Source: an uncultured Deefgea sp. | GTDB lineage: Bacteria; Pseudomonadota; Gammaproteobacteria; Burkholderiales; Chitinibacteraceae | Direction: 5' to 3' | DNA: 64,000 nt | Assembly: GCF_947072475.1 (NCBI RefSeq) | Contig: NZ_CAMTIA010000004.1 | Location: 55,346 to 119,345 of the forward strand | Shown here: in pieces, positions 37,705-46,949 of the stretch | How the letters are laid out: each line of letters opens with the position of its first letter | How positions within the stretch are numbered: the stretch's first letter is position 1 | Notes under the pieces: model-generated | The model's database searches: none | Seen by the model: the letters and a program-made list of their open reading frames with translations, nothing else | What the model was told of the DNA's origin: nothing | Position numbers and translations under genes: made by a program

Positions 37705-37932
37705 GCGTTGCCTCCTCGGATAAATCAATCGTCAAACCCAGATGGGTGTTGTGCCGCTAATTTATGTGAGAGTGGCTAATTTAAGCTAATTGCATTTTTT
37801 GATGCTCTAAATCAGTTCGACTTATGTTGCATTGCGTATACCTTACTGATTTGTGTGTAATTGCTGATTTTAAAGCTACATATCGAGCATTCTTAGTTCA
37901 CAAAAAGGCAAGGAATAGGTGATAATCGGCAA

Positions 37933-38835
37933 ATGGAAATCTATCAACTTCGCACATTTGTTACCGTGGCGCAGCAGGGGCATCTTACGCAAGCCGCTGA
38001 ATTGCTGCATTTATCCCAGCCGGCAGTGACGGCACAGATTAAGGCGTTGGAAGAAGAATTTGGTGTCGCACTGTTTGAGCGTTACCCCGGCGGCGTGCAA
38101 CTGACAGAGGCTGGAAAATTAATCCTGCCGGATGCTCAGCAGATTTTATCTCAAGCCCGCAGTCTGCTTTATCGGGCGAAAGCGTTGCAAAATGAACCCA
38201 AAGGCAAAGTCAGAATTGGCACGATAGGCGTACCGGGACGTTTAAAACTCGGCCCTTGGCTAGCGCAATTGCGCGAAAGCTATCCTTTATTGACCGTGCA
38301 AACCACGCATGGGATCTCGGTGGGGATTTTGAACGAAGTACGCAAAAAAATGCTCGATGCTGGGTTTTATTTGGGCCGAAACCCGTACCAAAATGTCAAC
38401 ACTGTGCCATTAAGTGAGATTGGTTTTTGTGTGGCATTGCCGCCATCGATGGCGTATTTACAAGATGCCGATTGGAAAACCTTGGGCTCGGCTTTGTGGT
38501 TGGGTCTATCGCAATTCACGAGTTTGGCCGATATCTCCCAAGAACTGTGGCGCAGTCAAAATATCGCCCCGAAATTAGTCGGCGAATTTGACGAAGAGGC
38601 CACGCTGCTTGAATTGATTAAATCCGGGGTAGGGATTGCGATTTTGGCTGAGCGCACCGCACATCGTTATGCTGCGGATGGCTCGATTGTGTTGTGGCGT
38701 AATGGGGAAGTAGCGACGCGGGCTTTGTTGCAGTTTATTTATTCGAGTGATCGAGAGAACGATCCGATGATCGACATGCTGATTAAAGCTTTACGTACCA
38801 CATGGCAGGAAGAATCGGCGTGTCTTATCCAGTAA
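37933..38835 (+). CDS. LysR-family regulator, divergent from the acetate operon
   Basis: A 300-residue LysR regulator. The N-terminal winged helix reads MEIYQLRTFVTVAQQGHLTQAAELLHLSQPAVTAQIKALEEEFGVALFER. The effector domain spans about residues 90-290. It lies back to back with the DUF485-actP operon, across a ~230-base AT-rich gap, so control of that operon is likely but inferred. The ribosome-binding site is weak. It ends directly at a palindromic element. Confidence 0.9.
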   Translation: MEIYQLRTFVTVAQQGHLTQAAELLHLSQPAVTAQIKALEEEFGVALFERYPGGVQLTEAGKLILPDAQQILSQARSLLYRAKALQNEPKGKVRIGTIGVPGRLKLGPWLAQLRESYPLLTVQTTHGISVGILNEVRKKMLDAGFYLGRNPYQNVNTVPLSEIGFCVALPPSMAYLQDADWKTLGSALWLGLSQFTSLADISQELWRSQNIAPKLVGEFDEEATLLELIKSGVGIAILAERTAHRYAADGSIVLWRNGEVATRALLQFIYSSDRENDPMIDMLIKALRTTWQEESACLIQ

Positions 38836-38836
38836 T

Positions 38837-38885
38837 GGGTATTGAGCTAGGGCCTAATTAGGTCTTAGCTTTGTAGTGTATACCG
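38837..38885. repeat. 49-nt palindromic intergenic element (copy 5)
   Basis: TAATGGGTAT overlaps the LysR stop codon (TAA), and the far end reads GTATACCG. The arms are imperfect (GAGCTAGGGCCT against AGGTCTTAGCTT). The following bases contain the TAGTCTTGC block also seen beside copy 4. Confidence 0.6.
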
Positions 38886-38963
38886 TCTACTTTGTAGCTT
38901 CGTTTTTGGCTTCGATGACCAGTTAGTCTTGCGATTTCCGCTATTGCTGAGGCGGAAAATAAC

Positions 38964-38990
38964 AAAAACCCCGCTAAGGATAGCGGGGTT
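38964..38990 (-). terminator. Intrinsic terminator of rpmB-rpmG
   Basis: A 10-bp perfect stem AACCCCGCTA/TAGCGGGGTT with an AGGA loop. Read on the minus strand it runs into a T tract. Confidence 0.92.
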
Positions 38991-39016
38991 CTCGAGTATG
39001 GCGTCACTGCACTGAA

Positions 39017-39172
39017 TTACTTCAGTTTAGTTTCTTTGTAGATCACATGTTTACGAACAACAGGATCGAACTTCTTGATTTCCATTTTTTCTGGCATGGT
39101 ACGTTTGTTCTTGGTCGTGGTGTAGAAATGACCTGTACCAGCAGAAGATTCTAGCTTGATTTTATCACGCAT
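39017..39172 (-). CDS. rpmG: 50S ribosomal protein L33
   Basis: A 51-residue L33 of the cysteine-free type: [21 protein letters not shown] with [18 protein letters not shown] and the end IYKETKLK. The absence of the CxxC zinc pairs is the zinc-independent form usual in this group. It follows rpmB at a 17-base gap and is terminated by the hairpin just beyond. Confidence 0.97.
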   Translation of the reverse strand: MRDKIKLESSAGTGHFYTTTKNKRTMPEKMEIKKFDPVVRKHVIYKETKLK

Positions 39173-39189
39173 GATTTATAGTCCTTAGC

Positions 39190-39423
39190 TTACAGTTCGC
39201 CGCGCGCGCGCAGATCTGCCAAAACCACATCGATGCCGTTCTTATCAATGGTGCGCAGAGCTGCGGTCGAAACGCGCAAGCGGATAAAGCAGTTTTCGCT
39301 CTCAACCCAAAACCGGCGGGATTGCAGGTTCGGTAGGAAGCGGCGTTTAGTTCTGTTATTGGCGTGGGAAACGTTATTCCCTGTCATTGGGCCTTTGCCC
39401 GTGACTACACATACTCGTGCCAT
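39190..39423 (-). CDS. rpmB: 50S ribosomal protein L28
   Basis: A 77-residue L28: [23 protein letters not shown], then [15 protein letters not shown] and an end ADLRARGEL. The first gene of rpmB-rpmG. The ATG before ARVC is the family start; an upstream in-frame start would add 12 residues. A promoter lies about 40 bases upstream. Confidence 0.97.
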   Translation of the reverse strand: MARVCVVTGKGPMTGNNVSHANNRTKRRFLPNLQSRRFWVESENCFIRLRVSTAALRTIDKNGIDVVLADLRARGEL

Positions 39424-39460
39424 GATTCTGTCCTGACGTTCGGAACTGGAAAAGTCCACG

Positions 39461-39490
39461 TTTATATCACAAAGTGAAGATTCGATTCAA
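39461..39490 (-). promoter_or_regulatory. Sigma70-type promoter of rpmB-rpmG
   Basis: On the minus strand TTGAAT, an 18-base spacer and TATAAA lead into rpmB. The -10 box is about 38 bases from the ATG. Confidence 0.6.
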
Positions 39491-39574
39491 GTCCATTAAT
39501 GAAAAAACTCCAGACTTTAGTCGCTGAAGTGACTGATTTACAACATAATGCATCGCGAAAATGCTCAGGCGACA

Positions 39575-41974
39575 TTATTCACTGATTGGTGGCGCAAGTA
39601 CAGTCCGGTTGCCATTTGTTTCCATAGAACTGACTAATCCGACACTTTCCATTTGCTCAATCAAGCGAGCTGCGCGATTGTAACCAATGCGCAGTTGCCG
39701 CTGTACCGATGAAATCGATGCACGGCGGCTTTTAAGTACAAAAGCCACCGCCTCATCATACAGTGCATCCGCTTCGCCAGCATCGGCATTCCCGCTACTG
39801 CCTGCGGCGGATTCAGCATCAAAGCCGCCGTTTAAAATGCCATCAATATAATTGGGTTCACCTAAAGATTTTAGGTAATCAACCACATGGTGGACTTCAT
39901 CATCGGCGACAAATGCGCCGTGAATTCGGAGTGGATAGCCAGAGCCCGGTGGTAAAAATAACATATCACCTTGGCCGAGCAAGGCTTCGGCGCCCATTTG
40001 ATCCAAAATAGTTCGACTATCGATTTTACTAGAAACTTGAAACGCCAATCGTGTTGGAATATTGGCCTTGATTAGACCGGTAATCACGTCGACCGACGGG
40101 CGCTGGGTCGCCAAAATTAAATGTATCCCTGCTGCGCGGGCTTTTTGCGCTAAGCGGGCGATGAGTTCCTCAATTTTTTTACCGGCGACCATCATTAAAT
40201 CGGCAAATTCATCAACGACAACGACAATAAATGGTAAGTGCTCTAGCCGCTCAGGATCGTCTGGGGTGAGGCTAAACGGATTGGTGAGGTGCTTGCCGGC
40301 TTTTTGAGCGTCTTTGATCTTTTGATTGTAACCCGCAAGATTACGCACGCCCATCGCGCTGAGTAAGCGGTAACGTTTTTCCATTTCCGCAACACACCAA
40401 TTGAGCGCATTGGCGGCGAGTTTCATGTCAGTCACCACCGGTGCCAGTAAATGCGGAATGCCTTCGTAGATGGATAACTCCAGCATTTTGGGGTCGATCA
40501 TAATAAAGCGCACTTCGTCTGGCGTGGCTTTGTAGACCAAGGACAAAATCATCGCGTTCACGCCGACCGATTTGCCTGAGCCGGTCGTTCCTGCCACCAG
40601 CATATGCGGCGCCTTACCTAGATCGGTGACAATCGGTTTGCCAGTAATGTCTTTGCCGAGCGCAATCGTCAGTTTGCTACTCATATCGTGATACGGCTCG
40701 CTAGATAAAATCTCGGAAAGACGAATCATTTGCCGCGTCGGATTGGGTAATTCCAAGCCCATATAGGTTTTGCCGGGGATGGTTTCCACCACACGAATCG
40801 ATACCAAGCCCAGAGCCCGCGCCAAATCTTTCATTAAATTCACGATTTGCGAGCCTTTCACGCCAACGGCGGGCTCGATCTCATAGCGGGTAATCACGGG
40901 TCCAGGATAAGCGGCGACAATTTTAACCTCGACATTAAAATCGGCCAATTTGCGTTCAATCAGCCGAGAGGTAAATTCCAGCGTTTCTTTGCTAATGGTT
41001 TCTTGCGACTGCAGTGCCGGAGCGAGTAAGCCCAGCGCCGGCAGTGATTCATCGGTTTTGTTGCTGACATTGGCGCGTTTTACGGGCGCTGGTGGCAGAT
41101 CGTCTTCAGCAAATAACAAGGGCTGCGCGGCTTGTTTGGCGACTTCGGCTTGTTGTTTTTCTTGTTCTTTCTTTTCTCTCTCAATCCGCTTTTCGACTTG
41201 GCGCGCAATTGGGATATCCAGTTGCGCGGGCTCAATCATCAGTGGCTCTTTGCCGGCATGCTTTTGTTTGGCGGCAACCACTTGCTCATCGCGGACTTTT
41301 TTGGTTACGCGGCCGATACGTCGATCTTTCGCGGCTTGAATGGCGTTGAGTGCGTTGAAAAAACTGTTTTCAATGACCGTGCCGATGTTTTCCATCACAT
41401 TGAACCAAGACAGCCCAGTAAATAATGAAACACCAAAACCAAACAGGGTAATTAAAAACAGTGTTGCACCACTAAAGCCAAGGCTGAGCGTCATCCAACT
41501 GGCCACAGTTAAACCCAACATGCCGCCAGGCACATAAGGCAGCGGGGAGCTTAAAGAATGCAGTCGCAAAGCTTCAAAAGCGCTGCTGGCGATGAGCATC
41601 AGGAAAAAACCGCTACAGGCTAAAAAAACCACGGGGCGTGACGAATCGGCGACGCGATCAATACGGCGATAGCCCCATAAAATGGCGGCCAAGCAAAACA
41701 CCGTCCACCACCAAGCCGAAAAACCAAAGGTATACAGCAGCACATCCGATAGCCACGCGCCAAAGCTGCCGCCACGATTATAAATTTTGGCCTCAGTGGC
41801 GCTATGCGACCAACCTGGATCGGCTTGATGATAGCTAGAAAGAACAAGAACTAAGTAAGCCAGTAGTACAACTAAAATTAACCACCATGACTCGCGCAGT
41901 AAATTCGCCATGCCTGGCGGTAAGGCGGCACGGGTCGAGACATTGGCGACGTTTTTCTTGCGAAATAAGGGCAT
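39575..41974 (-). CDS. ftsK: DNA translocase FtsK
   Basis: A 799-residue cell-division motor. Four N-terminal membrane helices (about residues 25-170) anchor it at the septum. A short Glu/Lys/Gln-rich linker ([17 protein letters not shown]) is followed by the alpha-beta RecA-like motor with Walker [16 protein letters not shown] and Walker [14 protein letters not shown]. The C-terminal gamma domain ([38 protein letters not shown]) reads KOPS and activates XerCD at dif. I chose the ATG before PLFRKKNVA; the upstream 29 residues look like untranslated leader. It is a single gene. Confidence 0.95.
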   Translation of the reverse strand: MPLFRKKNVANVSTRAALPPGMANLLRESWWLILVVLLAYLVLVLSSYHQADPGWSHSATEAKIYNRGGSFGAWLSDVLLYTFGFSAWWWTVFCLAAILWGYRRIDRVADSSRPVVFLACSGFFLMLIASSAFEALRLHSLSSPLPYVPGGMLGLTVASWMTLSLGFSGATLFLITLFGFGVSLFTGLSWFNVMENIGTVIENSFFNALNAIQAAKDRRIGRVTKKVRDEQVVAAKQKHAGKEPLMIEPAQLDIPIARQVEKRIEREKKEQEKQQAEVAKQAAQPLLFAEDDLPPAPVKRANVSNKTDESLPALGLLAPALQSQETISKETLEFTSRLIERKLADFNVEVKIVAAYPGPVITRYEIEPAVGVKGSQIVNLMKDLARALGLVSIRVVETIPGKTYMGLELPNPTRQMIRLSEILSSEPYHDMSSKLTIALGKDITGKPIVTDLGKAPHMLVAGTTGSGKSVGVNAMILSLVYKATPDEVRFIMIDPKMLELSIYEGIPHLLAPVVTDMKLAANALNWCVAEMEKRYRLLSAMGVRNLAGYNQKIKDAQKAGKHLTNPFSLTPDDPERLEHLPFIVVVVDEFADLMMVAGKKIEELIARLAQKARAAGIHLILATQRPSVDVITGLIKANIPTRLAFQVSSKIDSRTILDQMGAEALLGQGDMLFLPPGSGYPLRIHGAFVADDEVHHVVDYLKSLGEPNYIDGILNGGFDAESAAGSSGNADAGEADALYDEAVAFVLKSRRASISSVQRQLRIGYNRAARLIEQMESVGLVSSMETNGNRTVLAPPISE

Positions 41975-42079
41975 ATATATATCAAGGAACGAGAATCTAT
42001 GGCGATTATAAGGGCAAGCTTGCGCTTTGCGGTGTGTAAATGAATCGCATTGTGTTGGCAATCATCACAATTGCAGCAT

Positions 42080-42820
42080 TTAAATTAAAAATCTATTCTG
42101 CCAAGCTATGTAATATTTGTAGCAAGCTTCACAAAAGATTTCTTTATTCTCAAAGTCAGCAGGATAAAGCGCCGGAAAAACATGGTAGTGAACGGCTGGA
42201 TTGGGGCTAGTAAAAATGGCGAATATTTTTTGCAGCAAGCTTTCATTGGCGCGCCATTCAAAACTGATTTGCGCTTCATGATGTAAAAACACCGGCACAA
42301 TCGGCGTCTTGGTGGCGAAGGCGACGGCAAAAGCGCCAAACTGAAAGCGCTCGGCCAATAGCCGGCCGTGACAACCGCCTTCGGGAAAGATCGCGATATT
42401 GTCACCGGCGTTGACGGCCGCAATCAGCTCAGCCAAAGCCGCTTGCCGCGAGGCTTTGTCTTCTCGGCGTACAAATAAAGTGCCTGCTGCTGTGGCAATT
42501 TTGCCGACTAAAAACCAATCACGAACTTCGATTTTGGCCAAGCTGCGCACTTTAAATAAGGCTGGAATGCCAACGTCTTCGAGTGCTGATGGATGATTGG
42601 CAATCAAAATATATTGCTCGGGCAAGGGCGCGTGCTGGTGTAAGCGCAATTGCACGCCTAAGGCACGAACAAAGCAGCGGCACCATGCTTGAAATAAACG
42701 CGGATAAAGGGCGTGAATCAGTGCCTGGGGTAAGGCTGCAAGCAATAGCATCAGCAATGTAAACAGCAGTAAATCCAATACTGCAATGCTGCGTATGAGG
42801 ACGCGAATCAGCCAGAGCAT
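42080..42820 (-). CDS. 1-acyl-glycerol-3-phosphate acyltransferase-like protein (PlsC family)
   Basis: A 246-residue acyltransferase. The HX4D motif is NHPSALED, and the second motif is the FPEGG region (IAIFPEGGCHGRLLAERF). Two N-terminal membrane helices (LIRVLIRSIAVLDLLLFTLLMLLLAALP) tether it to the inner membrane. It probably transfers an acyl chain to lysophosphatidate or a related lysophospholipid; the exact substrate is open. Its ribosome-binding site AAGG lies inside the right arm of an inverted repeat just upstream. It lies between a MotA homologue and ftsK but shares no operon with ftsK. Confidence 0.85.
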   Translation of the reverse strand: MLWLIRVLIRSIAVLDLLLFTLLMLLLAALPQALIHALYPRLFQAWCRCFVRALGVQLRLHQHAPLPEQYILIANHPSALEDVGIPALFKVRSLAKIEVRDWFLVGKIATAAGTLFVRREDKASRQAALAELIAAVNAGDNIAIFPEGGCHGRLLAERFQFGAFAVAFATKTPIVPVFLHHEAQISFEWRANESLLQKIFAIFTSPNPAVHYHVFPALYPADFENKEIFCEACYKYYIAWQNRFLI

Positions 42821-42823
42821 GGC

Positions 42824-42871
42824 ATACCTTAAGTCAATAGTTGGATTTAACTATAGGTGATAGTAAGGTAT
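42824..42871 (-). promoter_or_regulatory. Inverted repeat that can hide the acyltransferase ribosome-binding site
   Basis: ATACCTTA and TAAGGTAT form an 8-bp stem with an inner ATAGTT/AACTAT pairing. Read as mRNA, the downstream arm contains the AAGG placed 6 bases before the ATG. It is 48 nt long and AGGTAT-like, so it may be a relative of the 49-nt palindromes with reversed polarity. Confidence 0.45.
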
Positions 42872-42919
42872 GGATAAAAGGCGTGTTTTGATTGGCTGGC
42901 TTTAGTTGCGCTGAGTAAT

Positions 42920-42968
42920 AGGTATGTCTTGCTGGAGTTTTATTTCAAATGAGTAGCCAGACATACCT
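42920..42968. repeat. 49-nt palindromic intergenic element (copy 6)
   Basis: AGGTATGTCT and AGACATACCT form an excellent 10-bp terminal stem; inner arms include TGCTGG and AGCCAG. It lies between the MotA-homologue gene and the acyltransferase inverted repeat. Confidence 0.6.
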
Positions 42969-42982
42969 ACTGATGGTATTGA

Positions 42983-43726
42983 TCAATGATGCAAGAAACC
43001 AGAGAGTTTATTCTCAAGTAAACGGGGGTTTTCGCCGTTGGCGATGGTGACCAGCCCTTCGGCGACCATTTCGCGGCGACGCACTTCGAGCAAAATATAG
43101 TGTTTTAATTTATTGGCCACGGGCAAGAAAAACATATTGGCTGCGCCAACGCCATAAATCGTTGCCACAAAGGCCACGGCAATACCGGCACCTAATTTGG
43201 ATGGATCGGATAGATTTTCCATCACATGAATCAGGCCCAAAACGGCACCTAAAATACCAAATGTTGGTGAGTAACCGCCAGCGGCTTCCCAGATTTTAGC
43301 TGCGGCGCGGGCTTGGTCTTCGTAAGCGTCAATATCGAGCTCCATCGCCCGGCGGATGGTTTCGGGCTCGGCACCATCGACGACCATTTGCAAACCACGG
43401 CGCACAAAGGGATCTTTTTCGCTATTAAAAAAAGCTTCTAATGCTAGAAAGCCACCGCGCCGCGCGTGTGTCGCCCAATTGACTAAGGTGGCGAGTAGCT
43501 TTTTAAAATCCATTGCCGGCGGGAAAAAAATCCAGCGCAACATTTTAATGCCCGCGACAAAGTGGCGCGTTTGCGTTTGCAGCATCACCGCGCCAATGGT
43601 GCCGCCCATCACAATCAAAAAAGCGGTAAATTGCAGCAATGAGCTGATATGGCCGCCCTCTAACCATTGGCCGAGAATGATGGCTACAAGCCCTAAAATA
43701 ACCCCAAATACGCTGATTTTATCCAT
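42983..43726 (-). CDS. Flagellar motor stator protein, MotA/MotC type
   Basis: A 247-residue MotA-family protein with four membrane helices. KISVFGVILGLVAIILGQWLEGG and the GGYSPTFGILGAVLGLIHVME helix are the family's proton- or sodium-channel segments, with the Pro of YSPT near the MotB plug site. The cytoplasmic loop (ATLVNWATHARRGGFLALE, FVRRGLQMVVDG) fits the PomA/MotC subgroup. Stators need a MotB partner, but none is next to it here. The ATG overlaps the fliA stop by 1 base (TAATG), so it is the last gene of the fliA unit. Confidence 0.9.
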   Translation of the reverse strand: MDKISVFGVILGLVAIILGQWLEGGHISSLLQFTAFLIVMGGTIGAVMLQTQTRHFVAGIKMLRWIFFPPAMDFKKLLATLVNWATHARRGGFLALEAFFNSEKDPFVRRGLQMVVDGAEPETIRRAMELDIDAYEDQARAAAKIWEAAGGYSPTFGILGAVLGLIHVMENLSDPSKLGAGIAVAFVATIYGVGAANMFFLPVANKLKHYILLEVRRREMVAEGLVTIANGENPRLLENKLSGFLHH

Positions 43727-44466
43727 TAGCTCAGCCAATCCTTTAATTTTCCGCGCAGACGGGCAATCGCCTGGCTATGCAGCTGGCAAACGCGTGATTC
43801 TGAAACGCCAAGTACCGCGCCGATTTCTTTTAAATTAAGTTCTTCGTCGTAATACAGCGCCATCAATAGCTTTTCTCGTTCGGGCAGTAAGCCAATACCG
43901 GCAATGAGTTGCGCGCGAAAATGGGCATCGGTGAGTACTTGCGCTGGATTCTGGTGTGTGTCGGCGGCATATTGATCCAGCTGATCATTCTCGCCATCTT
44001 GTTCGAAATCTTCATAATGCAATAGCTGATGGCCGCGCGCGTCGCCGAGCATGTCTTGATATTCACTGAGCGGCAGATTCATTTTTTGCGCGATTTCAGA
44101 CTCTAAGGCCGCGCGGCCTAAAACTTGCTCTAATTGCACGGTCGCGCGTTCGATTTCACGCATATTGCGCCGCGCTTGGCGTGGCAACCAATCGGCGTTG
44201 CGTAATTCATCGAGCATGGCGCCGCGAATGCGCTGACTGGCAAAGGTTTCAAATTGCACCCCGGCCTCGGGGTCAAAATTGCGCGCAGCTTCCATTAAAC
44301 CAATTAAACCGACTTGAATTAAATCATCAACATCCACGCTGGCCGGCAGCCGACTCATCATGTGATAGGCGATTTTACGCACCAAAGGCGCGTGCTTTTC
44401 AACACGAAGATCTTCGCTGCTATTTTGGGTGCGACGATAAAGAGAGAGCGCGCGATGGGCTGACAT
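43726..44466 (-). CDS. fliA: Flagellar sigma factor FliA (sigma 28)
   Basis: A 246-residue sigma factor. Region 2 has HAPLVRKIAYHMMSRLPASVDVDDLIQVGLIGLMEAARNFDP and FETFASQRIRGAMLDELRNADWLPRQARR, and region 4 has LPEREKLLMALYYDEELNLKEIGAVLGVSESRVCQLHSQAIARLR. It directs late flagellar and chemotaxis transcription. The ATG (MSAHRAL) is chosen over an upstream TTG; the ribosome-binding site is poor for either. It is followed without gap by the stator gene. Confidence 0.96.
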   Translation of the reverse strand: MSAHRALSLYRRTQNSSEDLRVEKHAPLVRKIAYHMMSRLPASVDVDDLIQVGLIGLMEAARNFDPEAGVQFETFASQRIRGAMLDELRNADWLPRQARRNMREIERATVQLEQVLGRAALESEIAQKMNLPLSEYQDMLGDARGHQLLHYEDFEQDGENDQLDQYAADTHQNPAQVLTDAHFRAQLIAGIGLLPEREKLLMALYYDEELNLKEIGAVLGVSESRVCQLHSQAIARLRGKLKDWLS

Positions 44467-44504
44467 GGCATTCAATTAAGTGGCGTCTTGCTTAGTGTAG
44501 CTCA

Positions 44505-45110
44505 CTACGGTGTGTTTACGGTAAGCAGAGACGATTCTAGTTGCAATAAAATAGTGTTTAAAGCGCGGTTAAATCCAATCACAGCTTGCTCGGGGCTGGC
44601 ATCAACGATGGCTTCGGTTTGCGTGAACTCAAAAATACGCGGTGTATTGTGCTCGATTTGGCTTAAAGCATAACGCACGCTGAGGGTGACTCTGGGCTGC
44701 GCTGGCAGGGTCACATCGACATACAGCTTTTGTAATTCACCCTCTAAGCGCCAGTTGGGCATCAGGCTACTGCCTGCGGGTAACACGGCAGTAAATAAGC
44801 CACTGGCGGCCAAGGCTTCGCGGCTCAGATCGCTCACTTGCTGGGCCGGCGGCGCGAGAAAACCGTTGTAGGGGTCAAGCACAAAGCGCTGCGCGCTTTC
44901 ACGATAAATCAACGAGGTGCTGCGGTAGGGCAAGGGCGCACGCAAATCTTGCACTTGCAAACTGCCGTTAAAATGCGGCGTTGTTGAGCGAGCAGGGGTG
45001 GGCTGGCTGGCTGGCAAAGTCGATAGCAAAAAATCCTTACGCGGCGGCTTGGTGCTGCTGCAGCCGAATAACAAGGCACTGATACAGCAAAGAGTCAGGA
45101 TAGTTTTCAT
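44505..45110 (-). CDS. PqiC/DUF330-type ABC transport auxiliary lipoprotein
   Basis: A 201-residue lipoprotein. LLFGC is the lipobox with lipidated Cys, followed by a DUF330 domain (RAPLPYRSTSLIYRESAQRFVLDPYNGFLAPPAQQVSDLSREALAASG). PqiC proteins join the MCE/PqiB bridge to the outer membrane. It is the last gene of the Mla-like operon and overlaps the MCE gene by 4 bases, replacing the soluble MlaC shuttle of enterobacteria. Confidence 0.88.
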   Translation of the reverse strand: MKTILTLCCISALLFGCSSTKPPRKDFLLSTLPASQPTPARSTTPHFNGSLQVQDLRAPLPYRSTSLIYRESAQRFVLDPYNGFLAPPAQQVSDLSREALAASGLFTAVLPAGSSLMPNWRLEGELQKLYVDVTLPAQPRVTLSVRYALSQIEHNTPRIFEFTQTEAIVDASPEQAVIGFNRALNTILLQLESSLLTVNTP

Positions 45111-46153
45111 GGTTTTGGCGGCGTATACACTGGCGGCGGGTTAGAGAATAACAACTGGCTAGGCTGTTGCTCGGCTTTGTTGAGTAATTGCTTCATGCTC
45201 AAACTGGCGCTGCTGAGTTGTTCAATCAAGGCGTCGATATCGGCTTCGCGATTGCTACTGAGACGATCGAGCCGTTGGCTAACCCGGTCAATCCGTTGTA
45301 ATGTGCTGGCGATTTGCGGGTCGGTGGCGATTTTTTTGGCGCTTTCGGCGGCAATGGCTAAATCGGCAGGGGCGCTACGCCAACCGGGTTGCTTTAGAAT
45401 TTCTTGTAAAGCTTGATTGCTTTGCCGCGCTTCAAGCAGTAAAGCTTGGGTTTCTTTGGCCATATTGGCCAACGGTAATTGGCCGACATGATCTAAAACG
45501 GTATTCATTTTTTCGCTCATGCTCAGTAAAGGCAGTGGTGCGAGTTTTTGCTCTGCGGTGAGTAGCAATTGATCGAGCCTAGCCATGGTTTGCTCAATAT
45601 CGACGTGCTGCATTTTGGCGATTAAATTTTGCGTGGCGGTGACGATTTGATTCACGGTGCTGGGGCTGGACGGGATATATAGCTGATCGGGGGTCCAAGC
45701 AATCGGCAAGGGCCGGCCGGCGTTGGTACCCATATAGTCGATTTCTAAATAACTGGTGCCAGTGACGCCTTGCGGGGCGATTTTAACGCGTAAACCTTTG
45801 GCAATTTCAGCGTTGAGTGCTGCTTGTGTCGGTGCTGGTAGACCTTTGCCGCTCATCATTTCGGTATTTAAACGCGACTCGATTAAGACGTATTGATAGC
45901 GCTGTGCGCTAGGTAGTGCTTGTTGGTAGCGGGTATAAGTAAAGGTAATCGCGCTGACTTCACCCACCACCACGCCGCGATAGCGTACTTTGGAGCCAAT
46001 ATCTAAACCTTGTACCGATTCATTAAAGTAGGTCTCGAGTATGAATTGTTGGCGAAACCATTTGCCGCTACCGAGGGCAATCATCAGTCCGGCGGCGAGG
46101 GTAATGGCGACGAGAATAAATAAGCCTAAGCGAAAATTAGATCGTTGTTCCAT
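45107..46153 (-). CDS. MCE-domain lipid-binding protein, MlaD/PqiB-like
   Basis: A 348-residue protein with a single N-terminal membrane anchor (LGLFILVAITLAAGLMIAL) and one MCE domain: FNESVQGLDIGSKVRYRGVVVGEVSAIT, then GLRVKIAPQGVTGTSYLEIDY. A long helical C-terminus (about residues 190-340) probably forms the hexameric needle. It moves phospholipid between the inner membrane and the PqiC-type lipoprotein. It follows the ATPase gene at a 3-base gap in a compact operon. Confidence 0.9.
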   Translation of the reverse strand: MEQRSNFRLGLFILVAITLAAGLMIALGSGKWFRQQFILETYFNESVQGLDIGSKVRYRGVVVGEVSAITFTYTRYQQALPSAQRYQYVLIESRLNTEMMSGKGLPAPTQAALNAEIAKGLRVKIAPQGVTGTSYLEIDYMGTNAGRPLPIAWTPDQLYIPSSPSTVNQIVTATQNLIAKMQHVDIEQTMARLDQLLLTAEQKLAPLPLLSMSEKMNTVLDHVGQLPLANMAKETQALLLEARQSNQALQEILKQPGWRSAPADLAIAAESAKKIATDPQIASTLQRIDRVSQRLDRLSSNREADIDALIEQLSSASLSMKQLLNKAEQQPSQLLFSNPPPVYTPPKP

Positions 46154-46156
46154 GGT

Positions 46157-46948
46157 TTAGCCTTGCAAGGTTGGCTCGCTGGCGGCGCAATGCTGCGGCA
46201 CTAGACGAAGTTGGCCACGGTTAAAAAAGCGATTGACGCGTTCATCGCTCGATTGGGCCAGTGCCTCTGGGGTATCAATGGCGATAATGCCTTGTGTGGA
46301 TCGATCTAACATAATGGCGCGATCGGCAATCGCATGAATACTGGCCAATTCATGGCTGACTAAGACACAGGTAACGTGCTGGGTTTCGGCGATGCGGCGA
46401 ATCAGTGCATCGAGCTCGGCCGAGGTGAGCGGATCTAAACCAGCAGAAGGCTCGTCTAAAAATAATATTTCCGGATCCAGTGCCATCGCCCGCGCAATCG
46501 CTGCGCGTTTTTGCATCCCACCCGAAAGCTCGGCGGGGGCATAGTCAGCAAAAGCTTCTAGCCCTACTAGGCGTAATTTAAGGCGAGCAATGATTTCGAT
46601 CGCTGGCGCGTCAAGTTGGCTAAAGCTTTGCAAAGGCAGCATCACATTGTCGAGCACGCTCATCGAGCCAAATAAAGCGCCAGCTTGAAACATTGCGCCA
46701 AAATGACGCAGTATTGCCTCGCGATCCGCACCCGTAGTGCCGACTAGCTCATTACCTGCTATCCGTATACTGCCAGCTTGTGGCGAGTACAGGCCAATCA
46801 GGTGTTTGAGCAAGGTGGATTTACCGCAGCCTGAGCCGCCTAAAATCGCCACCACTTCACCGCGTTCAATGCTGAAGGAGACGTCTTTTAAAATGGTTTT
46901 GTTGCCGTAGCCGCAGCTTAAACCTTGCACTTCAATTAAGGCGCTCAT
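46157..46948 (-). CDS. Phospholipid ABC transporter ATPase, MlaF-like
   Basis: A 263-residue ABC ATPase. Walker A is GGSGCGKST, the signature LSGGMQKRAAIARAMA, Walker B EILFLDEPSAGLDP, and the H-loop His is in VLVSHE. It powers the MlaE-type permease. The ATG before SALIEVQ starts one base after the permease stop; an in-frame extension upstream would overlap the permease and is unlikely. MCE systems of this form handle phospholipids or related outer-membrane lipids. Confidence 0.93.
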   Translation of the reverse strand: MSALIEVQGLSCGYGNKTILKDVSFSIERGEVVAILGGSGCGKSTLLKHLIGLYSPQAGSIRIAGNELVGTTGADREAILRHFGAMFQAGALFGSMSVLDNVMLPLQSFSQLDAPAIEIIARLKLRLVGLEAFADYAPAELSGGMQKRAAIARAMALDPEILFLDEPSAGLDPLTSAELDALIRRIAETQHVTCVLVSHELASIHAIADRAIMLDRSTQGIIAIDTPEALAQSSDERVNRFFNRGQLRLVPQHCAASEPTLQG

Positions 46949-46949
46949 T

